A stretch of 64,000 nucleotides of DNA from Bacillota bacterium (GTDB lineage Bacteria > Bacillota > Desulfotomaculia > Desulfotomaculales > Desulfohalotomaculaceae), in NCBI GenBank assembly GCA_009711615.1, contig VENI01000001.1, forward strand, positions 103,438 through 167,437. Reading direction: 5' to 3'. Positions 45,301-53,398 of this stretch are shown piece by piece (position 1 is the first letter of the stretch; the number at the start of each line of letters is the position of its first letter). Under the pieces are notes generated by a model, which ran no database searches, was not told the DNA's origin, and was given only the letters and a program-made list of their open reading frames with translations. Both the position numbers and the translations under genes were made by a program.

Positions 45301-46938
45301 CTATCTTTTGCCTCTTAAAATACTAACCACCAGATACATGCCCAAGACACTGGAGAAAAGATACCCTATAGCTCCAATGGCAGAATGACCGAATATTAGT
45401 GGTGGAGTATTCGATGTAATCACCAATGAAGAACCTACAATTAACGATCCGGTGATCAGTGCCAATGCAAGCTTATTTGACGCATCCAACAGTGCTTTTT
45501 TTAACGGGTATAACCCTTTATGTTCAAATTTAAGCTCACCTCTGGCTGCCATGTCTAAAATGTTATTTATTTTATCTGGCAGTCCATAGCTTTCCCATAC
45601 CAAGTTCTTAACTTCTTCTTTAAAATAGTTTTCCGAAGATAATGGGCTGATAAACTTTTTGAGGTTGTTTTTTAGTTGAGGCTTTACAACTTCAATTACA
45701 TTTATTTGTGGGTACAACTGTCGGCTTAACCCTTCCACTGCCAGCATTGCTCTGGACATAAAAACAAATTGTGCAGGAACATTTATCTCATAACTTCGGT
45801 AAAGATTAATTAGTTTCATTAAAAAGGTTCCAATATTTTGACCACCGCTACTATTAAAATCGTCAAGCAATTCCATAACATCTCTGGTCAAAAGTTCACG
45901 GCTACGATTATCGCCCCTACCAAAGGTACTCAGCGATAGCCTAACCACCCTTTCTTCGTTGTTTTCCAATACTGCCGCCATTAACGAAAGCAATCTAAAC
46001 TGCATGGTTTTAGTTAGGCGCCCCGTCATGCCCCAGTCTAGTATACATAAACGGTTGTTTTTAGTAATCAGTATGTTGCCGGCATGGGGATCGGCATGAA
46101 AAAAGCCCTGCTCAAAAACCATTTCCACATATATTTTTAATGCTGCTTCTGCCATTTGCTGACGTATTTCCACATGTCCATGATAATTGTAGGGTTTCTC
46201 TCCTTCAATCATCTCCATGGTCAGAACCCTATTTGTACTATGTCCGGAATATACTTTTGGCACAGTAATTCTGTCATTGCCACTTATCTCCTGACCAAAT
46301 CTAATCATATTCCTAGCTTCCCGCTTAAAATCCAGTTCCCTTAGGATGGTGCGCTTTAACTCCCTACTTAGTGCAGGCAAGTCGAAGCTCTTAATATCTT
46401 CAAAAGTGTTATGTAATTTGTCTGCAAACCATTCTATAATGGATAAATCGTTCTTTATTATATCTTCAATGTTTGGCCTGCGAACTTTAACTGCCACGTT
46501 TTGGCCAGTTTCCCGTAATTTAGCTTTATGCACTTGAGAAATAGATCCTGCCGCAATCGGCTCTTCAGAAAACTTCTCATAAACTTCACTTATTGGTTGA
46601 CCCAAATCATATTCTACTATTTTGATAACCTCATCAGTGCTTTCCGCAGGTACATGATCCTGTAGTTTCTGTAGTTCTTGCAGGTACTCCTGGGGCAACA
46701 AATCCGTACGCATGCTGGCTATTTGGCCAAACTTAATAAAGGTAGGGCCTAATTCTTCCAGTATTTTACGAACCTTTACTGGCAGGCTAAGTCCAGCCTC
46801 TGTCTTATTCACCTTCTTGGATATCATGCTAGTATCTATAGATAATTTGTCCAATAAATCTTGGAAACCGTATCTGATTAGAATAGTTACTATTTCCTTG
46901 CCACGGTAAATGTTTGTAACTTTAAAAAAATCAAACAT
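45301..46938 (-). CDS. UbiB/AarF-family atypical kinase
   Basis: A 545-residue protein kinase-like ATPase. The KxGQ motif is FIKFGQIASMRTDLLP near 69-84; AVKVRRP near 147-153 is the nucleotide-binding Lys; FHADPHAGNIL near 280-290 holds the catalytic residues and ILDWGMTGRL near 297-306 the metal-binding Asp. C-terminal hydrophobic helices anchor it. UbiB-type proteins support quinone or lipid handling; here menaquinone is a likely link. First gene of a minus-strand unit; see the promoter at 46965-46995. Confidence 0.9.
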   Translation of the reverse strand: MFDFFKVTNIYRGKEIVTILIRYGFQDLLDKLSIDTSMISKKVNKTEAGLSLPVKVRKILEELGPTFIKFGQIASMRTDLLPQEYLQELQKLQDHVPAESTDEVIKIVEYDLGQPISEVYEKFSEEPIAAGSISQVHKAKLRETGQNVAVKVRRPNIEDIIKNDLSIIEWFADKLHNTFEDIKSFDLPALSRELKRTILRELDFKREARNMIRFGQEISGNDRITVPKVYSGHSTNRVLTMEMIEGEKPYNYHGHVEIRQQMAEAALKIYVEMVFEQGFFHADPHAGNILITKNNRLCILDWGMTGRLTKTMQFRLLSLMAAVLENNEERVVRLSLSTFGRGDNRSRELLTRDVMELLDDFNSSGGQNIGTFLMKLINLYRSYEINVPAQFVFMSRAMLAVEGLSRQLYPQINVIEVVKPQLKNNLKKFISPLSSENYFKEEVKNLVWESYGLPDKINNILDMAARGELKFEHKGLYPLKKALLDASNKLALALITGSLIVGSSLVITSNTPPLIFGHSAIGAIGYLFSSVLGMYLVVSILRGKR

Positions 46939-46964
46939 AATTTACTCCTAACTTAGTTTTAAGT

Positions 46965-46995
46965 AAATTACCACTATTGACATATATAGTCAATA
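46965..46995. promoter_or_regulatory. Overlapping divergent promoters with palindromic operator
   Basis: A perfect inverted repeat, TATTGAC-N7-GTCAATA (46975-46995), holds both -35 boxes. Minus strand (ubiB-like gene): TTGACT, 17 bp, TAATTT (46965-46993). Plus strand (47088 gene): TTGACA (46977-46982), 18 bp, TAATAT. One regulator bound here would block both promoters. Confidence 0.55.
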
Positions 46996-47087
46996 ACAGA
47001 TAATATGAAAAACCTCTAATATATTGATATTATTTATAAGTAATTATATAATTAGATATAGAAATTATTTACAGGGGAGGTTCTGTT

Positions 47088-47228
47088 ATGGGAACAACAG
47101 CTATAGGATTAGTATGTGGTGCAGTGGCAATTGTAATACTTATTGGCTTACATTGTACTTATTGCAAAAAAAGAGACCAAGTTTTTCCTATTGAAGAGTT
47201 AGATAAGTTTAATCAACCAACAGAATAA
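47088..47228 (+). CDS. Small membrane protein
   Basis: A 46-residue protein. One transmembrane helix (AIGLVCGAVAIVILIGLHC, about residues 5-23) is followed by a CTYCKK motif just inside or outside, and a charged tail. AGGGGAGG precedes the ATG by 7 nt. Its promoter is the plus-strand half of the divergent region at 46965-46995. Function unknown; CxxC at a membrane edge suggests redox or metal binding. Confidence 0.65.
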   Translation: MGTTAIGLVCGAVAIVILIGLHCTYCKKRDQVFPIEELDKFNQPTE

Positions 47229-47357
47229 TTTTCAGTATTTTTTTAAAAATTAAATAGTTTCTAAAATAGTATTAAATATGTCGTAATTAAGGTAAAATAT
47301 CAAATGATGTTATACTGTTAACATCGCGCCTGTTAATTTTTTCATATTTTTTCTACC

Positions 47358-47383
47358 CCCGGCTAAATGCCGGGTATTTTTTT
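47358..47383 (+). terminator. Intrinsic terminator after the small membrane protein gene
   Basis: CCCGGC-TAAAT-GCCGGG followed by TATTTTTTT, 130 bp downstream of the small gene. An extended -10-like TGTTATACT at about 47308-47316 could instead start a short separate RNA. Confidence 0.75.
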
Positions 47384-47525
47384 GTCTGCAGTTTTTACTC
47401 CAATTTCGCTAATTTTAATTAAAACTACCGATCACCAATACTTCTAATCTCCATTCTGCAATAACATCATAAACATTCAAAGAATTATGAATAACTCTTT
47501 TAAAAAATGTGCATTATAAGTTTAT

Positions 47526-47968
47526 CGGGTACGTAACGGTTGAGCCAAGATTCATATATGCTCTGTTAAGGGGTGTGTATGGGTCGGTCAAAGATTATAT
47601 GTGGGTCTTATCGGCTCATATATAGTCGGAGAGAAGATTCTATACGGTTGGGAAAAGCTTTATTGTAGTCGTATTAGAATATGATTGCAATAAGGTTCCA
47701 ACCTATCGTATAGGGTCGAGCGAAGATCGTGCAGGGTGCCGCAGGCTCTGTAAAGAGTTAATGATTATATGTGGTCGAGAGATCATGTATAGTTGTACAG
47801 GTATCCTGTACGGTCGAACAAACCATCATTATGGGTGGTGAACTGCTTGTTTATGGTCGAAAGATCATGGGTAGGTAATAATCCATTCATAATGGTGCAA
47901 GGTAGATCGTTACGTGCTCGTCTTATATTAAAACAAGTAACTGAGATCCTATTCCTAGGGTCTTTTTT
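47526..47968 (+). ncRNA. Candidate structured RNA of nine tandem hairpin units
   Basis: Nine degenerate copies, with GGTC-type cores at 47538, 47582, 47624, 47667, 47714, 47773, 47812, 47855 and 47894 (spacing 39-59, mean about 44). Consensus TATANGGTC-loop-GATCNTATA. Four or five form long stems: 47658-47670 with 47683-47695 (13 bp), 47761-47776 with 47781-47796 (16 bp, GAGA loop), 47846-47858 with 47863-47875 (13 bp, GAAA loop), and copies 2 and 3 (8-11 bp). The stems differ in sequence yet stay paired, with G-U pairs only if read on the plus strand. An outer helix (GGTTGG 47646-47651 with CCAACC 47698-47703) encloses copy 4. The RNA ends in the terminator at 47944-47968. The 841-bp stretch 47229-48069 has no convincing gene. 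I do not recognise the family; the 5' end is uncertain. Confidence 0.65.
47944..47968 (+). terminator. Intrinsic terminator at the end of the tandem-hairpin RNA
   Basis: AGATCCT-ATTCCT-AGGGTCT followed by six T. It marks a plus-strand transcript that ends just after the last repeat unit. Confidence 0.75.
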
Positions 47969-48024
47969 ATTTAATATATTCCTAATACATTCTTCAACTA
48001 TAACGTTCTCTAATTTACACAAAA

Positions 48025-48058
48025 AAAGGCTTCCAAGCACACTTGCTTGAAAGCCTTT
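48025..48058 (-). terminator. Intrinsic terminator after hcp
   Basis: A 15-bp stem with few mismatches (AAAGGCTTCCAAGCA with TGCTTGAAAGCCTTT), 12 bp past the hcp stop codon, with T-runs on the minus strand. May also act on plus-strand RNA. Confidence 0.8.
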
Positions 48059-48069
48059 CTAAATACTAA

Positions 48070-49440
48070 TTACTCACCCAGCATTCTTTCTAAATCTTTC
48101 TTAGGGTCGCCGCTAATTACATTCAGGCCAAAATTCTTTTGCAATACTTCTACCACAGTTGGGTTTAAAAATTCTGGTACTTTGGGCCCAATGGTAATGT
48201 TATGCACATTAAGGCTAAGTAACCCTAACAATATTGCCACTGCCTTTTGCTCAAACCATGATAAAACAATACTTAAAGGCAGGTCATTTACAGTGCAGTC
48301 AAATGCCTCAGCCAATGCCTGGGCAATATGCACAGAGGATACTGAATTGTTACACTGCCCTAAATCAATGTATCTAGGTATATCCGTACCTTCAATGTTG
48401 CCGTATTCAACATCGTTAAACCTAAACTTACCGCAGGACGTTGTAATAATTACACAGTCCTTTGGAATTGAGGTTGCCAGTTCCCTGAAATAGTCTCTTC
48501 CCTTTGTGGGGGCATCACAACCGGCCACCACAAAGAACCGTTTAATTTTACCTGCTTTAACTGCATCCACAATCATTGGTGCCATCGGCAGTACATTCTG
48601 GTGGTGGAAACCGGTTGTTAGTTTTTCATCTGAATCCATATTGGCTTCAGGTAATGATAGAGCCTTATCAATTAATTTTGAGAAGTCTTTTCCTTCAAGT
48701 TTCTGTGCTCCCTCCACTCCTGCCACCAAATAAGTAAATAGCCTATCACCATATTTACCTTTTTTAATCGGCATTACACAGTTTGTGGTGGCCAGTATTG
48801 CACCGGGAAACTTTTCAAAAACTTCCCGTTGGTCATACCAAGCTTTACCAACGTTACCCTTTAGATGAGGATACTTCTTAAGTTCAGGATAACCATGGGC
48901 AGGTAGCATTTCTGAGTGTGTATAAACATTAATGCCCTTACCATCTGTTTGCTTGAGCAATTCTTTTAAGGCCAACAGATCATGTCCTGATACCAGAATA
49001 CAATGACCTTCCACCTTGTTATTAGTTACTTCAACTGGTTTAGGAATACCCAGCTCAGAGGTATGTGCTTGATCAAGCTTGTCCATAATTTTCACACATG
49101 CTGTACCTACTTTCATGCACATGTCAATATGATCTTGCAGGTGAAAATTGGAGTTGGTTAATGTTAGGAAAAGAGCTTCATGGGTAATTGCATTTACATC
49201 TTGATCTTCATAGCCCAACTCTCTAGCATGTACTGCATAAGCAGACACACCTTTTAACCCAAAAATAATTGTATCCTGCAGACTGGCAATTGCAGGATCT
49301 TTGCCACAAACACCAACGGTTGTACACCCTCCCGGAGGGGCATACTCACATTGATGGCAGTGCATATCCTTAACTTTTTCTTCTGGTTTAGCATCTGGCC
49401 CCTTCGTGTTTCCAAGGATTTTTTCCATGAACCCTGCCAT
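48070..49440 (-). CDS. hcp: Hybrid cluster protein (hydroxylamine reductase), short form
   Basis: About 456 residues from the ATG at 49440 (AGGTGGTGAC just upstream). The N-terminal cluster motif is C-x2-C-x7-C-x5-C (HCHQCEYAPPGGC...VCGKD). All ligands of the hybrid Fe-S-O cluster appear in order: SGHDLL (His), HSEMLPAHG (Glu), TTNCVMP, VAGCDAP, TTSCGKF, DLGQCNN (Cys) and WFEQKA (Glu, Lys). The protein is about 80 residues shorter than class I/II Hcp, matching the class III lack of one helical bundle. Hcp reduces hydroxylamine or NO and protects against nitrosative stress. Confidence 0.92.
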   Translation of the reverse strand: MAGFMEKILGNTKGPDAKPEEKVKDMHCHQCEYAPPGGCTTVGVCGKDPAIASLQDTIIFGLKGVSAYAVHARELGYEDQDVNAITHEALFLTLTNSNFHLQDHIDMCMKVGTACVKIMDKLDQAHTSELGIPKPVEVTNNKVEGHCILVSGHDLLALKELLKQTDGKGINVYTHSEMLPAHGYPELKKYPHLKGNVGKAWYDQREVFEKFPGAILATTNCVMPIKKGKYGDRLFTYLVAGVEGAQKLEGKDFSKLIDKALSLPEANMDSDEKLTTGFHHQNVLPMAPMIVDAVKAGKIKRFFVVAGCDAPTKGRDYFRELATSIPKDCVIITTSCGKFRFNDVEYGNIEGTDIPRYIDLGQCNNSVSSVHIAQALAEAFDCTVNDLPLSIVLSWFEQKAVAILLGLLSLNVHNITIGPKVPEFLNPTVVEVLQKNFGLNVISGDPKKDLERMLGE

Positions 49441-49550
49441 GTAGTCACCACCTAATTTTTTATTATTCAAGAATTCAGAAGTCTGGTTTACTTCGTAATA
49501 TCACTACCATTTTGATAACAACATATTCTCTTATGATCTTATAATTTATT

Positions 49551-49585
49551 ATTCTGACTCCTTACTCCTGAATTCTGACTCCAGC
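49551..49585 (-). repeat. Dispersed AGTCAGGAGT-type repeat, copy 3
   Basis: Read on the minus strand: units of GGAGTCAGAATTCAGGAGTA then AGGAGTCAGAAT. Same family as 8147-8180 and 9352-9385, in the 265-bp spacer between hcp and topB. Confidence 0.65.
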
Positions 49586-49705
49586 ATTTAAAATATCTTT
49601 CCCTAGAATAAATAGTTTATGTAGATTAAATGGCAATTTAGACATTAATTATGTTATTCTCTATATAGAAACCATAAGAAATATAGTGATTGAGAGGATG
49701 TTAAT

Positions 49706-51895
49706 ATGAGCAAAACACTTGTACTGGCTGAGAAACCTTCTGTGGGTAGAGATATAGCAAGGGTTTTAAAGTGCAATAAAAAAGGTAATGGTTATTTAGA
49801 AGGAAACAATCATGTCGTTACCTGGGGCCTAGGTCATTTAGTAACACTGGCCGACCCTGAGGCTTATGATGAAAAATATAAAAATTGGAATATGGAAGAT
49901 CTGCCAATGCTTCCTCCTTACCTTAAACTTGTGGTAATAAAGAAAACAGGCAAACAGTTTAATGTCGTTAAAACACTAGTGAACAGAAAAGATATTAGTG
50001 AAATTATTATTGCCACTGATGCCGGACGGGAAGGGGAACTGGTGGCCAGGTGGATAATTGAAAAGTCCCGGGTGAATAAGCCTGTTAAACGCCTTTGGAT
50101 ATCCTCTGTTACCGACAAAGCTATTAAAGATGGTTTTAACAACCTAAAAAACGGAAAAGAATATGACACTCTTTATGCAGCTGCTGCCGCACGCTCAGAG
50201 GCGGACTGGTATGTAGGTATAAACGCCACTCGAGCTTTAACCTGCAAGCATAATGCCCAACTCTCCTGCGGCAGGGTTCAGACTCCAACATTGGCCATGG
50301 TAGCCCAAAGAGAAGAAGAAATTAAAAACTTTAAACCTAGAACTTATTATGGTATAAACGCAATAACAGAGAACATAAAATTAAATTGGCAAGACAGCAA
50401 AACTAAGGACACTAAAACCTTTGATAAGAATACTTGTGATAAAATACTTACAACCTTGCATGGCAATAATGCCGAAGTGGTAGATGTAAACAAAACATAC
50501 AAAAAGACTCATTCCCCTAAACTCTACGATTTAACAGAACTGCAACGGGATGCAAATAAACTATTTGGCTATTCTGCAAAAGAAACCCTTTCTATCATGC
50601 AAAAGCTTTATGAATACCACAAGGTGTTGACTTATCCCAGAACTGATTCCCGCTATATTACTACAGACATGGTTGATACCCTTAAAGAAAGAATAGAAGC
50701 TTGTAGTGTGAAGCCGTATGCAAAAGCAGCAACTAAACTATTAAGAAAACCAATAAAAGCGAACAAATCCTTTGTCGATAACAGCAAGGTCACCGATCAC
50801 CATGCCATAATACCCACGGAGCAACCTGTTTTTTTAGACAAGCTAAGCAGCAAGGAAAGAAAAATATACGACCTAGTGGTTAAAAGATTTTTAGCAGTGC
50901 TATATCCTCCCTTTGAATACGAGCAGACAACAATCCAGGCTAAAATTGCAGACCAGCATTTCACAGCCAAAGGTAAAGTTGTTATAACTCAAGGGTGGAA
51001 AGAAGTCTATGATAATGATTATGAAGATGAAGAAAACGATGGTGCTTCCATACAAACATTGCCCAAGGTAAAAAAGGGTGATGTATTAAATGTGCTGTCT
51101 ATTTCCCAAACAACGGGAGAAACTAAACCCCCAGCACATTTTAATGAGGGAAGTTTACTATCTGCTATGGAAAACCCCAAAAAATACATTGCTGATAGTA
51201 ATAAAGAATTAATTAAAACTATTGATAAAGTCGGTGGCCTTGGCACAGTGGCCACCAGAGCTGACATAATTGACAAACTACTAAATAACTTTCTAATGGA
51301 AAAGAACGGGAAGGATGTTGTAATAACCTCCAAAGGCAAACAGCTTTTAGAGTTGGTTCCAGGGGATTTAAAGTCCCCAGCACTAACCGCCCAATGGGAG
51401 CAAAATTTGGAAGCTATTGCCAAAGGTAAATTAAATAAAGAGACTTTCATTAAGGAAATGAAGGGTTATGCCAAAACTGTTGTTAATGAAATCAAGAACA
51501 GTGAGCAGAAATTTAAGCACGACAATATCACCGGAAATAAATGCCCCCAGTGCGGAAAGTTCATGCTGGAAGTTAAAGGTAAACAGGGCAAAATGTTAGT
51601 CTGTCAAAATAGAGAGTGTGGCACTAGAGAAAATATCGCTAAAATAACCAATGCCCGCTGCCCCAACTGCCATAAAAAGTTAGAACTACGTGGACAAGGA
51701 GAAGGTAAAATATTTGTCTGTAAGTGTGGACATAAAGAAAAGTATTCTGCTTTTAACGAAAGAAGGAAAAAGGATAAGAACAAGAATGTCTCCAAGAAAG
51801 AAGTATCAAAATATATAAAGCAACAACAAAAGGAAAGTGAAGATTTCTCCAACCCAGCCCTGGCAGAAGCCCTTGCTAAGCTTAAGTTAAAATAA
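49706..51895 (+). CDS. topB: DNA topoisomerase III
   Basis: A 729-residue type IA topoisomerase. The Toprim domain starts TLVLAEKPSVGRDIARVL (residues 4-21), with ATDAGREGEL near 103-112. The catalytic Tyr310 lies in VLTYPRTDSRYI. The C-terminus has two zinc-finger-like CPQC...C and CPNC...CKCG motifs (about 616-690). It is longer than minimal TopB and has a basic tail. It relaxes or decatenates DNA. Monocistronic; a hairpin ends the transcript. Confidence 0.94.
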   Translation: MSKTLVLAEKPSVGRDIARVLKCNKKGNGYLEGNNHVVTWGLGHLVTLADPEAYDEKYKNWNMEDLPMLPPYLKLVVIKKTGKQFNVVKTLVNRKDISEIIIATDAGREGELVARWIIEKSRVNKPVKRLWISSVTDKAIKDGFNNLKNGKEYDTLYAAAAARSEADWYVGINATRALTCKHNAQLSCGRVQTPTLAMVAQREEEIKNFKPRTYYGINAITENIKLNWQDSKTKDTKTFDKNTCDKILTTLHGNNAEVVDVNKTYKKTHSPKLYDLTELQRDANKLFGYSAKETLSIMQKLYEYHKVLTYPRTDSRYITTDMVDTLKERIEACSVKPYAKAATKLLRKPIKANKSFVDNSKVTDHHAIIPTEQPVFLDKLSSKERKIYDLVVKRFLAVLYPPFEYEQTTIQAKIADQHFTAKGKVVITQGWKEVYDNDYEDEENDGASIQTLPKVKKGDVLNVLSISQTTGETKPPAHFNEGSLLSAMENPKKYIADSNKELIKTIDKVGGLGTVATRADIIDKLLNNFLMEKNGKDVVITSKGKQLLELVPGDLKSPALTAQWEQNLEAIAKGKLNKETFIKEMKGYAKTVVNEIKNSEQKFKHDNITGNKCPQCGKFMLEVKGKQGKMLVCQNRECGTRENIAKITNARCPNCHKKLELRGQGEGKIFVCKCGHKEKYSAFNERRKKDKNKNVSKKEVSKYIKQQQKESEDFSNPALAEALAKLKLK

Positions 51896-51926
51896 AACCA
51901 TCAAAACTTATACCTTGATATCATAA

Positions 51927-51970
51927 GAAAACCCCCTTATTCTTCATAACGAAAAACAAGGGGGGTTTTC
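51927..51970 (+). terminator. Intrinsic terminator after topB
   Basis: A 12-bp stem (GAAAACCCCCTT with AAGGGGGTTTTC) with a 20-nt loop, followed by TTTG, 31 bp after the topB stop. Confidence 0.8.
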
Positions 51971-52097
51971 TTTGAACAGCTTGGAGTTATTTAGTGTGCT
52001 TTATCTAAATCACCAGTCTTAAAGGTAGAACTAACATGTTATCTTTAGGTTTCTAAGATTAAGAGCATCTTCAGAATACGAATGTTGAACCCCATTA

Positions 52098-52126
52098 TTG
52101 AACCTGAATGAATCTATATATATTAT
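52098..52126 (+). promoter_or_regulatory. Sigma-A-type promoter of an sRNA candidate
   Basis: TTGAAC at 52098-52103 and TATTAT at 52121-52126 with exactly 17 bp between. No coding gene starts within the next 260 bp. Confidence 0.6.
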
Positions 52127-52132
52127 AACAGG

Positions 52133-52248
52133 GGGTAATTTCAAAGATATTACAGACTTGTTTCAACTTTGTAACAATAATGAGCTGGTAAATAATTAAT
52201 CAAGAAAGCCCTGCTCTGGTTTTACTACTAGAGCGGGGCCTTCTTATG
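52133..52248 (+). ncRNA. Candidate small RNA between topB and the GMC operon
   Basis: From the promoter at 52098-52126 the next feature is a strong 16-bp hairpin (52202-52217 with 52230-52245, two wobble pairs), giving a predicted RNA of about 115 nt. The 501-bp stretch 51896-52396 holds only the topB terminator and this unit. The 3' U-tract is weak (CTTCTTATG). A 17-codon peptide starting at ATT after AGGGGG cannot be excluded. Confidence 0.45.
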
Positions 52249-52396
52249 TCTTACTAGTATATATCTATTGTTGTCCAAGCGATCATTACCTTAAATACCT
52301 ACATAGTTTTGCTAATTAAAGTAAATATTAACTTGTAATTTAAGTGTACTTATTATTTTACTTAAAATTAAAAAAGCACAATAGGAGGTTTTTGCT

Positions 52397-52789
52397 ATGT
52401 GGGATGGCTGGCCGATTAATCGTATTATTTTACTTTTTACCGCCATTGCTTTTCTTATGATTTCTCTGCAGGTAACTTTATTTCATTATCGACAAAACTT
52501 TAGGCATTGGGCAATGTATGGTCCAGTAGTTGGAGGCCCTATTTTAGGGCTATTATCCCTTGCTTTGGTTTTTTACAATGTGCCTGTGCTTCGTAGTATA
52601 TTAGCAGTGTTGCTTTTTGCGGGAATAGCATTAGGGGCAACTGGATCATATCTTCATATTAGTGGTTTGGGGCAACGGGTTGGAGGTTATGGTGAGTCAC
52701 AGAACTATCTTATTGGACCCCCACTAACTTTACCGGCCATGGTAGCGGCCATGAGTATATTGGGTTTAATCGCCCTCTACTGGAGGTAA
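52397..52789 (+). CDS. Small polytopic membrane protein of a dehydrogenase operon
   Basis: A 130-residue protein with four predicted membrane helices (about 9-28, 44-60, 66-84, 108-127). It has no haem-binding CxxCH and no recognised family. It is first in an operon with a gluconate-dehydrogenase-type subunit 3 and a GMC flavoprotein, 3 bp apart. It likely anchors the enzyme or links it to a quinone, a role taken by a cytochrome c in proteobacterial enzymes. TAGGAGG precedes the ATG. Confidence 0.6.
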   Translation: MWDGWPINRIILLFTAIAFLMISLQVTLFHYRQNFRHWAMYGPVVGGPILGLLSLALVFYNVPVLRSILAVLLFAGIALGATGSYLHISGLGQRVGGYGESQNYLIGPPLTLPAMVAAMSILGLIALYWR

Positions 52790-52792
52790 AAC

Positions 52793-53398
52793 ATGCAGGA
52801 AATTAGAACGAGATATCCCAAATATGATGTGCTTAAAGAACAAGAACACTGGGATGAACACACCCGGGAAATAGTTAAGAAGCGTTTAGGACCGTTTCCA
52901 AAGAACAACTTTCTTTCAGATCATGAAGCAGATATGATTCTCTCCATAGCCATGCACATTGTTTATGACAACAGAAAAGATATATTAGATTATGTTGTAC
53001 ACCACATGGATACTACCATTTCTTCACCTATTGGTGAAGATCAAAGAAAGGTAGGTACACCAGAACAAAAAACTCTTATACGTCAGGGTTTAAAAGCTAT
53101 TGATAAATTAGCACAACAACAATACAATGCTTCTTTCTTAGAGATTGATCCTAATCAACAGCTCTCTCTTTTAGAAGACTTGCAGAAAGGAAAGGCTCAA
53201 CAGCTAAAAGATTGGCAGCAGATACCACAAAAGGAACTGTTTAAAAAACTGGCTACAAATATAGTAAGTGCATATTATTCCCACCCCATTGTTTGGTCGG
53301 AAATAGGCTATGGCGGCCCTGCTTATCCCCGAGGTTACGTGCGTGTGGAAAAGGGCTTAACTGATCCGTGGGAGGCTAAAAGAGATGACAAAGAATAA
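52793..53398 (+). CDS. Gluconate 2-dehydrogenase subunit 3-like protein
   Basis: A 201-residue protein of the gluconate 2-dehydrogenase subunit 3 family (PF13618 type). FLSDHEADMILSIAMHIV near 41-58 and a C-terminal YYSHPIVWSEIGYGGPAYPRGYVRVEKG near 160-187 are the conserved blocks. There is no twin-arginine signal, unlike periplasmic versions, so the complex is probably cytoplasmic-facing. Overlaps the next gene by 14 nt. Confidence 0.8.
   Translation: MQEIRTRYPKYDVLKEQEHWDEHTREIVKKRLGPFPKNNFLSDHEADMILSIAMHIVYDNRKDILDYVVHHMDTTISSPIGEDQRKVGTPEQKTLIRQGLKAIDKLAQQQYNASFLEIDPNQQLSLLEDLQKGKAQQLKDWQQIPQKELFKKLATNIVSAYYSHPIVWSEIGYGGPAYPRGYVRVEKGLTDPWEAKRDDKE

Noticed and set aside
47530..47920. CRISPR-like array of repeats with similar spacing
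   Set aside because: The repeats are strongly diverged in sequence, intervals vary from 39 to 59 bp, units are hairpins with compensating changes, and no cas gene is in the window.
47783..48050. Two long overlapping reading frames (85 codons each) on opposite strands in the tandem-hairpin region
   Set aside because: Neither has a ribosome-binding site, they overlap a terminator and the hcp 3' region, and their composition follows the RNA hairpins rather than a protein family.
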